NCBI GenBank assembly: GCA_964555735.1
Contig: CAZKTS010000425.1
Coordinates: 1-8,610, forward strand
Source of the DNA: CAZKTS01 sp964555735
Lineage (GTDB): Bacteria; Actinomycetota; Acidimicrobiia; IMCC26256; PALSA-555
Direction of reading: 5' to 3'
Length of the DNA: 8,610 bases
In this document: positions 1 to 5,668 of the stretch, piece by piece
Layout of the letters: every line of letters begins with the position of its first letter
Numbering within the stretch: the stretch's first letter is position 1
Program-made: the position numbers and the translations under genes
Notes under the pieces: model-generated
Databases searched by the model: none
Told to the model about the DNA's origin: nothing
Seen by the model: only the letters and a program-made list of their open reading frames with translations

Positions 1-127
1 TGAGTGCCGCCAGGCGCGCCCCGAGCGTCGGGAGCACGCCGATGGGGCTGGCGAGGATCTCGCCGTCGCCCCGGAACGCCTCGGCGCATGCGACCACGCA
101 GATCTCGGCCAGGGTCACATCACTCAT
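1..127 (-). CDS. ipdB: IpdB, steroid ring-cleaving CoA-transferase-family hydrolase, beta subunit (partial, N-terminus only)
   Basis: Only the first 42 codons are present; the gene runs off the left edge. The start of the protein (MSDVTLAEICVVACAEAF, then GEILASPIGVLPTLGARLA) resembles the N-terminus of mycobacterial IpdB (Rv3552). IpdB pairs with IpdA in the heteromeric, CoA-transferase-fold enzyme that hydrolytically opens the last steroid ring (COCHEA-CoA) in the cytoplasm. The ATG shares one base with the TGA of ipdA (TGATG), and a purine-rich GGGGGAG lies about 7 bases upstream inside ipdA. The two subunits are therefore probably translationally coupled. The identity rests on the N-terminal pattern plus the adjacent ipdA; the catalytic region cannot be inspected. 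Confidence 0.85.
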   Translation of the reverse strand, partial: MSDVTLAEICVVACAEAFRGDGEILASPIGVLPTLGARLAAL

Positions 128-1014
128 CAGCCTGCTCCCCCTGCCTGGGCGGCGGCGCTCGCGAGCGAGGCCTCCGCGAGTCGCCGGTAGTCGGACTCCG
201 GCACGTCGACCCACTTGGCCCGGAACGCCGCCCACGCGTCCGGCTCCTTGGCGCTCGCCGCGTACTCCTTCTGGATCACCTCGTCACGCCCGTAGTCGGG
301 CACGCAATGGGTGAAGTGGGCACCGAACGGCGCCTCGACCACGCCGTCGGTCCACAGGCGACTCACGCGGATCGTGTCGGGCGCGCCGTTGGCCGCGAAC
401 TCGTCGGGGGTCACGACCTGCTCGCACGAGACGAACGTGCGCTCGGCGGCCATCGCGAAGAGGTCGTCGAAGTACCAGTCGTTGCCGAGGTACTGCGCGT
501 TGCCGCGCGCATCGGCGCGGTTGGCGTGCAGCAGCGCGACATCGAGGTGCAGCGCGGGCATCGCGACGAGCTCCTCGCCGTCGTCGTACGGCGACTCGAC
601 CGTCTTCAGGTCGGGGTTGATGTCCATGATCGCCGAGCCGAGCCCGGCGCGGCACGGGAGGAACGGGACCCGCCACGCCGCGGCACGCAGGCCGAGCTGG
701 AGCATCCCCTCGTCGAGCTCCATGGCCTCGATCGACCCGGCTTGGCGGGCGGCACGGAAGTGCGGCTCGAGGGGGATCGAGTCCAGCGACACGAACCCGT
801 ACACCGCCTTCCGGAGCTGGCCGGTGGCGCAGAGCATGCCGACGTCGGGGCCGCCGTAGCTCACGATCGTGAGGTCGCGGAGGTCGGAGCGCAGGATCGC
901 TCGCAGGATCGACATGGGCTTGCGGCGGGAGCCCCAGCCGCCCACGCCGATGGTCATGCCGTCGCGAAGCTCCGCGACGACGTCGTCTTCGGTGAGGCGC
1001 TTGTCTCGGTGCAT
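127..1014 (-). CDS. ipdA: IpdA, steroid ring-cleaving CoA-transferase-family hydrolase, alpha subunit
   Basis: This 295-residue protein belongs to the class I CoA-transferase fold and closely follows the pattern of M. tuberculosis IpdA (Rv3551). Visible landmarks are GWGSRRKPM (about 26-34), YGGPDVGMLC (53-62), GFVSLDS (73-79), the acidic DEGML segment (101-105), RAGLGS, AERTFVSCE and VEAPFGAHFT plus PDYGRDE near the C-terminus. In mycobacteria IpdAB does not transfer CoA; it hydrolyses ring C of COCHEA-CoA during degradation of steroid rings C/D. The start at 1014 gives MHRDKRLTEDD, which lines up with the known N-terminus. The ribosome-binding site is weak (AGGG about 10 bases upstream). 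A TAGGGT hexamer at 1029-1024 could be a -10 box giving a very short leader. The preceding membrane-protein gene ends 56 bases upstream on the same strand, so co-transcription is possible. Confidence 0.92.
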   Translation of the reverse strand: MHRDKRLTEDDVVAELRDGMTIGVGGWGSRRKPMSILRAILRSDLRDLTIVSYGGPDVGMLCATGQLRKAVYGFVSLDSIPLEPHFRAARQAGSIEAMELDEGMLQLGLRAAAWRVPFLPCRAGLGSAIMDINPDLKTVESPYDDGEELVAMPALHLDVALLHANRADARGNAQYLGNDWYFDDLFAMAAERTFVSCEQVVTPDEFAANGAPDTIRVSRLWTDGVVEAPFGAHFTHCVPDYGRDEVIQKEYAASAKEPDAWAAFRAKWVDVPESDYRRLAEASLASAAAQAGGAG

Positions 1015-1070
1015 CGGACCGGCACCCTAGACGTGCCACTCCCCCGGCCCCGTGCCCGCGCCGCTCGGCC

Positions 1071-2123
1071 TCAGGGATCCTGGCGGCGCTCGACGTGACG
1101 GAAGGCGAGGTAGGCCACGAGCCCGGCCGGGATGGGCAGCCAGAACGAGACCAGGCGGTAGGCCAGCGTGGCGAGCACGGCGTCGCCGCCGCTCACGCCG
1201 GCGAGCACCAGGGTGGCCGAGAGCCCCGCCTCCACGAAGCCGAGCCCGCCCGGGGTGATCGGGATCATCGCCAGCACCGCGGCGGTGGAGTACGCCAGCA
1301 GCACGAGCCCTGGGTTCGGGTCGGTGCCGACGGCCGCGAGGCACGCGAGCAGGGCGAAGTAGTCGAAGGCCCGGTTGCCGACCGTCGCGAGCGTCGCCTT
1401 CCACCACTCCGAGCCGAGCGCGCCGCGCACCTGGTTGCGCTCGTCGAGGAGTCGGTCCTGGAGGCCGGTGAGGCGCTCACCGTGCCGTACGACCGCGTTG
1501 CGGACCCACTGCACGAACCGGCCGACGGCACGGACGGCGCGATCGCTCACTGCGAGCAGCGCGCAGCTGCCGACGAGCACCACGAACGCGGCGAGACCCA
1601 CCCAGGCCGTCGCGCGGAGGCTGTTCGCCACCGACTCACCACCGAGCGTGAACAGGAGGCCGATCGCGGGAAGGAGGGCGAGTGCGGCGAGCTGGAGGAG
1701 CGTCGTGGCCGTGAGCGCGGAGCCGGCCGCGGCCGCGTTGATCCCGCCCGCAGCGAGCATCCGGTACTGGAGCGTCACCCCGGCCGCGGCGCCGCCCGGC
1801 ACGATCCGGCTCAGCGCGTTCCCGGCGAGCTGCGACGTCGAGATCACGAACCACCGGTTGGAGCGCAGCGCGATGACGAACAGCCACCAGGTGCACGCGA
1901 AGCTCACGATCTCGAAGCCGAGCGCGCCGATCATCCACAGTGGCTCGAGGTCACGCAGTCGGGGCAGGCCGTCGATGAACTCGCCGAGGGTCGGCGCGAA
2001 GAAGTAGAGGACGACGAGCGCGGCGACGAGGCCGACGATGCGCAGGACGATCTCGCGTCGTTTGCGACGGAGCTCGTCGTGCTCGACGAATGCGGGAACC
2101 GGCGTCGAGGGGCTGGGCGCCAT
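1071..2123 (-). CDS. Flippase-like / lysylphosphatidylglycerol synthase TM-region family membrane protein (UPF0104)
   Basis: This 350-residue polytopic membrane protein resembles PF03706, the transmembrane flippase-like part of MprF/AglD-type proteins. Hydrophobic segments include residues about 24-46, 62-86 and several more to the C-terminus. The family signatures are SRIVPGGAAAGVTLQYRML (about residues 104-122) and TPGGLGFVEAG near the C-terminal third. There is no soluble aminoacyl-transferase domain, so it is not a complete MprF. Members are thought to move or bind lipid-linked substrates, but the substrate here is unknown. The ATG at 2123 has a poor Shine-Dalgarno sequence; TAGCCT at 2138-2133 could be a -10 box for a nearly leaderless transcript. 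The gene lies between a thiolase-fold gene and ipdA on the same strand. A role in steroid handling is suggested by position only. Confidence 0.8.
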   Translation of the reverse strand: MAPSPSTPVPAFVEHDELRRKRREIVLRIVGLVAALVVLYFFAPTLGEFIDGLPRLRDLEPLWMIGALGFEIVSFACTWWLFVIALRSNRWFVISTSQLAGNALSRIVPGGAAAGVTLQYRMLAAGGINAAAAGSALTATTLLQLAALALLPAIGLLFTLGGESVANSLRATAWVGLAAFVVLVGSCALLAVSDRAVRAVGRFVQWVRNAVVRHGERLTGLQDRLLDERNQVRGALGSEWWKATLATVGNRAFDYFALLACLAAVGTDPNPGLVLLAYSTAAVLAMIPITPGGLGFVEAGLSATLVLAGVSGGDAVLATLAYRLVSFWLPIPAGLVAYLAFRHVERRQDP

Positions 2124-2212
2124 TCCCAGGAGAGGCTAACGGTCGCCGGGGAACGCCCCCGCCGGACCCGCCGTCGTCCACCCGGCGCCGTCCACCCCCG
2201 CCCGCCCGCGTC

Positions 2213-2253
2213 TGGAGAGCGTCGGGGGCACTCCGTGCCCCCTGCGCTCTCCA
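2213..2253 (-). terminator. Strong GC-rich hairpin downstream of the thiolase-fold gene
   Basis: A nine-base arm TGGAGAGCG (2213-2221) pairs with CGCTCTCCA (2245-2253). Inside it GGGGGCAC (2224-2231) pairs with GTGCCCCC (2235-2242), leaving a three-base loop and a two-base internal mismatch. It begins 10 bases after the stop codon at 2263 and precedes the membrane-protein gene. No U-run follows on either strand. It would be a hairpin-type terminator or processing site of the kind proposed for high-GC bacteria, rather than a classical intrinsic terminator. The rest of 2124-2262 shows only C-rich sequence with short CCACCC-like repetition. Confidence 0.6.
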
Positions 2254-2262
2254 CCAAGGGCG

Positions 2263-3465
2263 TCAGCGGGTGACGATCACCGAGGAGCCGTGGCCGAAGA
2301 GGCCCTGGTTGATCGACAGGCCGACGGTCGCGCCCTCCACCTGACGCTCGCCGGCGTCGCCGCGCAGCTGCCAGGTGAGCTCGCACACCTGGGCGATGGC
2401 CTGCGCAGGGATCGCCTCGCCGAAGCACGCGAGGCCGCCGCTCGGGTTCACCGGCACCTTGCCGCCGAGCGTCGTGGCACCCGAGTGCAGCAGCGCCTCC
2501 GCCTCGCCCGGCGCGCACAGCCCGATGTTCTCGTACCAGTCGAGCTCGAGCGCGGTCGAGAGGTCGTACACCTCGGCACAGCTGAGATCCTCGGGGCCGA
2601 CCCCCGCCTCTTCGTACGCGGCGTGCGCGATCGAGTCGCGGAACGCACGCGCGGCCGGCGGCGCGCCGACCGCGGAGTCGGTGGCGATCTCGGGCATGTC
2701 GAGGTACGTGTTCGGATAGCTCGGCGTGACGGTCGAGATCGCGGCGACCCGCACGTGGCGCGCGGTGTCGTCGCGGCCGGCGGCGAACTCGGCACTCGCC
2801 AGCACCACGGACGCGGCGCCGTCGCTCGTTGCGCAGATGTCGACGAGGCGCAACGGATCGGCGACGATCGGCGACTCCGCGATGTCGTCGTCGGTGAACT
2901 CCTTGCGGTACCGCGCGTTGGGGTTGCTCAGACCGTGCCGGCTGTTCTTCACCTTGACCGCCGCGAAGTCCTTCTCCGTCGCGCCGTACATCTCCATACG
3001 GCGCCGGGCGTAGAGCGCGAAGTACGTCGGGTTCGTCGCGCCCAGCACGCGGAACCGGAGCCAGTCGGGGTCCTCGGGGCGCTCGCCGGGCAGCGGGCCG
3101 AAGAACCCCTTCGGGGCCGTGTCGGCACCGACCACGAGCGCGACGTCGGCCTTGCCGGCCAGGATGCGCGTCCGGGCCTGCTCGATCGCTACCGCGCCCG
3201 ATGCGCACGCCGCGTAGCTCGACGACACGGGCACGCCGCGCCAGCCGAGCGCCTGCGCGAACGTCGACCCCGCGACGTACCCCGGGTAGCCGTTTCGCAT
3301 CGTGTTGCCCGCGGCGAGGAACTGGACGTCGTCCCACGCCAGCCCCGCGTCGGCCAGCGCCGCGTCCGCCGCGACTCGCCCGTACTCCACGAAGTTGCGC
3401 CCCCACTTGCCCCAGGGGTGCATGCCCACACCCAGGACGACCACGTCGTCACGCGCGCCACTCAT
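2263..3465 (-). CDS. Thiolase-fold lipid-transfer protein (Ltp/SCP-x thiolase-like), probable partner of the DUF35 protein
   Basis: This 400-residue protein is of the SCP-x/lipid-transfer thiolase type. The N-terminal nucleophile region reads SSSYAACASGAVAIEQA, with Cys at about 87. The C-terminal half has AEVYDLSTALEL (Tyr about 300), NPSGGLACFGEAIPAQ (Glu about 350), WQLRGDAGERQV and GLFGHGSSVIV. In SCP-x thiolases the corresponding sites are usually HDCF and GHP, so the catalytic histidine appears to be lost. The actinobacterial Ltp2 proteins, which form a complex with a DUF35 partner and act as retro-aldolases, are a better functional analogue than FadA thiolases. The ATG at 3465 was chosen because it overlaps the upstream TGA as ATGA and follows a perfect GGAGG (3478-3474) by 8 bases. 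A GTG at 3480 would add five residues and overlap that site. The substrate is unknown; operon context suggests a steroid-derived CoA ester. Confidence 0.85.
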   Translation of the reverse strand: MSGARDDVVVLGVGMHPWGKWGRNFVEYGRVAADAALADAGLAWDDVQFLAAGNTMRNGYPGYVAGSTFAQALGWRGVPVSSSYAACASGAVAIEQARTRILAGKADVALVVGADTAPKGFFGPLPGERPEDPDWLRFRVLGATNPTYFALYARRRMEMYGATEKDFAAVKVKNSRHGLSNPNARYRKEFTDDDIAESPIVADPLRLVDICATSDGAASVVLASAEFAAGRDDTARHVRVAAISTVTPSYPNTYLDMPEIATDSAVGAPPAARAFRDSIAHAAYEEAGVGPEDLSCAEVYDLSTALELDWYENIGLCAPGEAEALLHSGATTLGGKVPVNPSGGLACFGEAIPAQAIAQVCELTWQLRGDAGERQVEGATVGLSINQGLFGHGSSVIVTR

Positions 3466-3896
3466 GCGACCGGCCTCCACTTCCAGACCGTGCGCACGGC
3501 CTCATCGTCCTCGGAGTGCTCCTCCACGACCAGCTCCATCTCGGTGCCCGCCGCGAGCGCACCCATGTCGGTGCCGCGTGCCACCTGGCCGAGCACGATC
3601 ATCTGCTCGTCGGCGAGCTCGACGGCCGCGACGCCGTAGGGCTCGAACGGGTCGGTGACCGGGAACGGCGGCGGCGGCGAGTAGCGGTTGTCGGTGAACG
3701 ACCAGAGGGTCCCTCGCGTCGAGAGCTCGACGTCGTCGAGCGCACCGCCGTCGCACGACGGGTTCCGGCAGAACGACCACTGCTTGGGGAAGAACGTCGC
3801 CCCGCACGACGGGCAGCGCCCACCGAGCAGTCGGCCCTCCCCGACGCTGGTCTCGGTGAAGAGACCGTCCACGACCGGCACTCTCGGCTTGCTCAT
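3462..3896 (-). CDS. DUF35 / OB-fold zinc-ribbon protein, acyl-CoA-associated partner of the Ltp
   Basis: This small 144-residue protein has a rubredoxin-like zinc ribbon followed by an OB-fold. The ribbon carries four cysteines, Cys28-x2-Cys31 and Cys43-x4-Cys48 (in RCPSCGATFFPKQ and CRNPSC). The OB-fold part contains GTLWSFTDNRYSPPPPFP and PYGVAAVELADEQMIVLGQV. DUF35 proteins are typically encoded next to thiolase-fold Ltp proteins, bind acyl-CoA substrate and are needed for Ltp activity, as in the ChsH2-DUF35/Ltp2 aldolase of cholesterol side-chain degradation. The same adjacency holds here: this gene overlaps both echA20 upstream and the Ltp gene downstream by four bases (ATGA). A GGGAG sequence lies 7 bases before the ATG. 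The pairing is well supported; the reaction of the pair is not known. Confidence 0.87.
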   Translation of the reverse strand: MSKPRVPVVDGLFTETSVGEGRLLGGRCPSCGATFFPKQWSFCRNPSCDGGALDDVELSTRGTLWSFTDNRYSPPPPFPVTDPFEPYGVAAVELADEQMIVLGQVARGTDMGALAAGTEMELVVEEHSEDDEAVRTVWKWRPVA

Positions 3897-4687
3897 TCGG
3901 TGTCTCCCGCGCTCTTCGCACTCTTCGGATCGCCGACGACGGCGTCGCGCTTGTCGACGAACGCCTGGCGCAGCTCGTCGGAGTCGCCCCAGAGGTTCAG
4001 CTCGAAGGTGAACCCCTGCTCGAAGCGGTACGACCGCTTGACGTCGACCGGGTCGATCGCGTTGAGCGACTCCTTCGCGCGACGCATCACGATCGGGCTC
4101 TTCGCCGCGATCACTGCCGCGATCTCGCGGGCGGCATCGTGCAGCTCGGCGCGGGGCACGACGCGCTCGACGCTGCCGAACGCGAGGAGCTCGTGCGCGG
4201 TGACCGTGGCACCGGTGAGGAACATGGCTCTCATCTTGTGCACCGGCACCAGGCGCGAGAGATGCGTCGCCGTGCCGAGCGCGCCGCGGTCGACCTCGGG
4301 CACGGCGAAGGTGGCGTCGTCGGCCGCCACGAGGATGTCGGCGTTGCCGGCGATGCCGATCCCGCCGCCGAGGCAGTGCCCGTGCACCGCGGCGATCACG
4401 GGGACCTCGCAGTCGTAGACCGCGGCGAAGGTCTCGTAGCAGCCCCGGTTGACGCCGATCAGCGACTCGTTGGTGGGGTCGGCCGCGAGCTCCTTGATGT
4501 CGACACCCACCTGGAAGGCCCGCAGCTCGGTGTTGGCCGCCACGATGAGGGCGTGGACCGACGGGTCCCGGCCGAGCGACCGGATGGCGTCGGCAAGCTC
4601 GAACCAGCCCGCCACGGGCAGGGCGTTCACGGGCGGGTTGTCGATGACGACCTCGGCGACGTGGTCGCGCACCGCGGTCCGGATCAT
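3893..4687 (-). CDS. echA20: EchA20-like crotonase, steroid ring hydrolase
   Basis: This 264-residue crotonase-fold protein closely follows M. tuberculosis EchA20 (Rv3550). Shared features are NPPVNALPVAGWFELADA (17-34), the oxyanion-hole region FQVGVDIKEL (58-67), NRGCYETFAAVYDCEVPVIAAVHGHCLGGGIGIAGN (80-115), PEVDRGALGTATHLSRLVP (130-148) and YRFEQGFTFELNL near the C-terminus. In the mycobacterial HIP pathway EchA20 acts as a ring-opening hydrolase on an indane-type CoA ester, giving the substrate of IpdAB. The reading frame continues open far upstream, but that part is antisense to the divergent SDR gene; homology begins at the ATG at 4687. The gene heads a tightly coupled block with the DUF35 and Ltp genes. 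A TACGCT hexamer at 4717-4712 may be its -10 box. Confidence 0.92.
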   Translation of the reverse strand: MIRTAVRDHVAEVVIDNPPVNALPVAGWFELADAIRSLGRDPSVHALIVAANTELRAFQVGVDIKELAADPTNESLIGVNRGCYETFAAVYDCEVPVIAAVHGHCLGGGIGIAGNADILVAADDATFAVPEVDRGALGTATHLSRLVPVHKMRAMFLTGATVTAHELLAFGSVERVVPRAELHDAAREIAAVIAAKSPIVMRRAKESLNAIDPVDVKRSYRFEQGFTFELNLWGDSDELRQAFVDKRDAVVGDPKSAKSAGDTE

Positions 4688-4756
4688 GCTGAGGTCCCGA
4701 TCACGCCGGGCAGCGTACCCGGCGACCCCGAATGCCCTTCCGATACGGTCACGGCA
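4688..4756. promoter_or_regulatory. Divergent promoter region between echA20 and the SDR, with inverted repeat
   Basis: These 69 bases separate two divergent starts. They hold a perfect inverted repeat, CGCCGGG (4704-4710), seven-base spacer CAGCGTA, CCCGGCG (4718-4724), a plausible operator. For the plus-strand SDR, GCGACC (4722-4727) and TACGGT (4744-4749) are spaced 16 bases like -35/-10 elements. They predict a start at or next to the GTG, hence a leaderless mRNA. For the minus strand, TACGCT lies in the spacer of the inverted repeat. A regulator bound there could cover both promoters. The KstR2 consensus half-sites (CAAG..CTTG) of mycobacteria are not present. The promoter elements are read by eye and uncertain; the repeat itself is exact. 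Confidence 0.45.
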
Positions 4757-5551
4757 GTGAGCGCATCCCACGAGGGCGATCCCCTCGACTACTCGGGTCG
4801 GGCCGTCATCGTCACCGGCGGCTGCCGCGGCGTCGGTCGTGGCATCGCGGAGGGCTTCCTCGCGGCCGGAGCCGACGTCGTGATCTGCTGCCGCCACGAG
4901 CCCGACACGCTGCCCGAGGCCGGGGGCCGGACGGCCGTGTTCGTCGAGGCCGACGTGCGCGAGCCGGACGACGTCGACCGCGTCGTCGCCACGACCCTCG
5001 AGCACTTCGGCCGCCTCGACGTGCTGGTGAACAACGCAGGTGGCTCGCCACCCGCCGACACCGCGACGGCGTCGCCGAAGTTCACCGCCGCGATCATCGC
5101 GCTGAACCTGACGGCACCCATCGTCTTCGCGCAGCGGGCGAACGCGGTCATGCAAGCCCAGGACGACGGCGGCGTCATCCTCAACATCGCCAGCGTGAGC
5201 GGCACGCGCGCCAACCCCGGCAGCCTTGCGTACGGCGTCGCGAAGGCCGGCCTCATCAACGCGACGCAGACGCTCGGCGTCGAGCTGGCACCGAAGGTGC
5301 GGGTCGTCGCGATCACCGCGGGGATGATCGTCACCGAGCAGTCGCACCTCTACTACGGCGACGAGGAGGGCATCGCCAAGGTCGGCCAGACCGTGCCGCT
5401 CGGCCGCCTGGCCGACCCGTCCGACATCGCCGACGTCTGCCTCTTCGCCGCGTCACCGCTGGCCCGCTACATCACCGGCGACCAGATCGTCGTCCACGGC
5501 GGCGGCGAGTCCCCCGCCTACCGCGACGCCGCGAACACAGAGGCCGGGTAG
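4757..5551 (+). CDS. Short-chain dehydrogenase/reductase, Rv3548c/Rv3549c-like, divergent from echA20
   Basis: This 264-residue classical SDR has the cofactor motif TGGCRGVG (20-27), VNNAGG (91-96), and an apparently complete catalytic set: Asn117, Ser146 (NIASVSG), Tyr159 and Lys163 (YGVAK). The C-terminal part, AGMIVTEQSHLYYGDEEGIAKVGQTVPLGRLADPSDIADVC and ITGDQIVVHGGGE, matches my memory of SDRs in the mycobacterial steroid C/D-ring regulon. There, Rv3549c lies divergent from echA20, the same arrangement as here. The product should oxidise or reduce a hydroxyl/keto group on a steroid-derived CoA ester using NAD(P); the exact step is not established. The GTG at 4757 is taken as start because it precedes the conserved N-terminal strand by about 16 residues and sits just downstream of a -10-like TACGGT. 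Open sequence upstream is antisense to echA20. Confidence 0.85.
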   Translation: MSASHEGDPLDYSGRAVIVTGGCRGVGRGIAEGFLAAGADVVICCRHEPDTLPEAGGRTAVFVEADVREPDDVDRVVATTLEHFGRLDVLVNNAGGSPPADTATASPKFTAAIIALNLTAPIVFAQRANAVMQAQDDGGVILNIASVSGTRANPGSLAYGVAKAGLINATQTLGVELAPKVRVVAITAGMIVTEQSHLYYGDEEGIAKVGQTVPLGRLADPSDIADVCLFAASPLARYITGDQIVVHGGGESPAYRDAANTEAG

Positions 5552-5587
5552 ACCCGGTCAACCCGGTCAACCCGGTCAACCCGGTCA
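5552..5587. repeat. Tandem repeat, 4 x 9 bases (ACCCGGTCA)
   Basis: Four exact, head-to-tail copies of ACCCGGTCA follow immediately after the SDR stop codon at 5551 and end 8 bases before the first large palindrome. The last copy continues into CCGGTCAAG (5581-5589). That sequence recurs as its reverse complement CTTGACCGG at 6657-6665, outside the second palindrome. The repeat could have grown by replication slippage; no function is evident. Confidence 0.9.
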
Positions 5588-5594
5588 AGACCTT

Positions 5595-5638
5595 GTTTGG
5601 TCACTTGGTGCCGCTATAGCGGCACCAAGTGACCAAAC
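5595..5638. repeat. Perfect 44-base palindrome, copy 1
   Basis: The arm TTGGTCACTTGGTGCCGCTA (5597-5616) is followed directly by its exact reverse complement (5617-5636), and the match extends to 5595-5638. As RNA it would fold into a stem of about 20 pairs with a UAUA loop. It lies 43 bases after the SDR stop and about 30 bases before the secreted-protein gene. It may end SDR transcription, although no U-run follows. An almost identical palindrome occurs at 6609-6648. It is too long and exact to be chance and is probably a dispersed repeat or an element end. Confidence 0.95.
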
Positions 5639-5668
5639 CAAGAACCGCCGACCGGGCACGATGGGGTG

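Noticed and set aside
3466..3480. GTG start at 3480 for the thiolase-fold gene
   Set aside because: It would overlap the GGAGG ribosome-binding site that is well spaced for the ATG at 3465, and that ATG forms the usual ATGA coupling with the DUF35 gene.
4..3639. Several long plus-strand open frames opposite ipdA, the membrane protein and the ltp gene
   Set aside because: The minus strand carries recognisable proteins over the same span; the plus-strand translations are low-complexity Arg/Ala-rich and lack motifs.
4688..5347. Extension of the echA20 reading frame upstream of 4687
   Set aside because: This part is antisense to the well-supported SDR, and crotonase homology begins only at the ATG at 4687.
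5552..5587. Tandem 9-base repeats as a CRISPR array
   Set aside because: The units are directly adjacent with no spacers and are far too short for CRISPR repeats.
5595..5638. Palindrome as a KstR2-type operator, because it contains CTTGG and CCAAG
   Set aside because: The mycobacterial motif has CAAG and CTTG separated by two bases; here the half-sites are in the opposite order and far apart, and the second copy does not lie at a steroid promoter.
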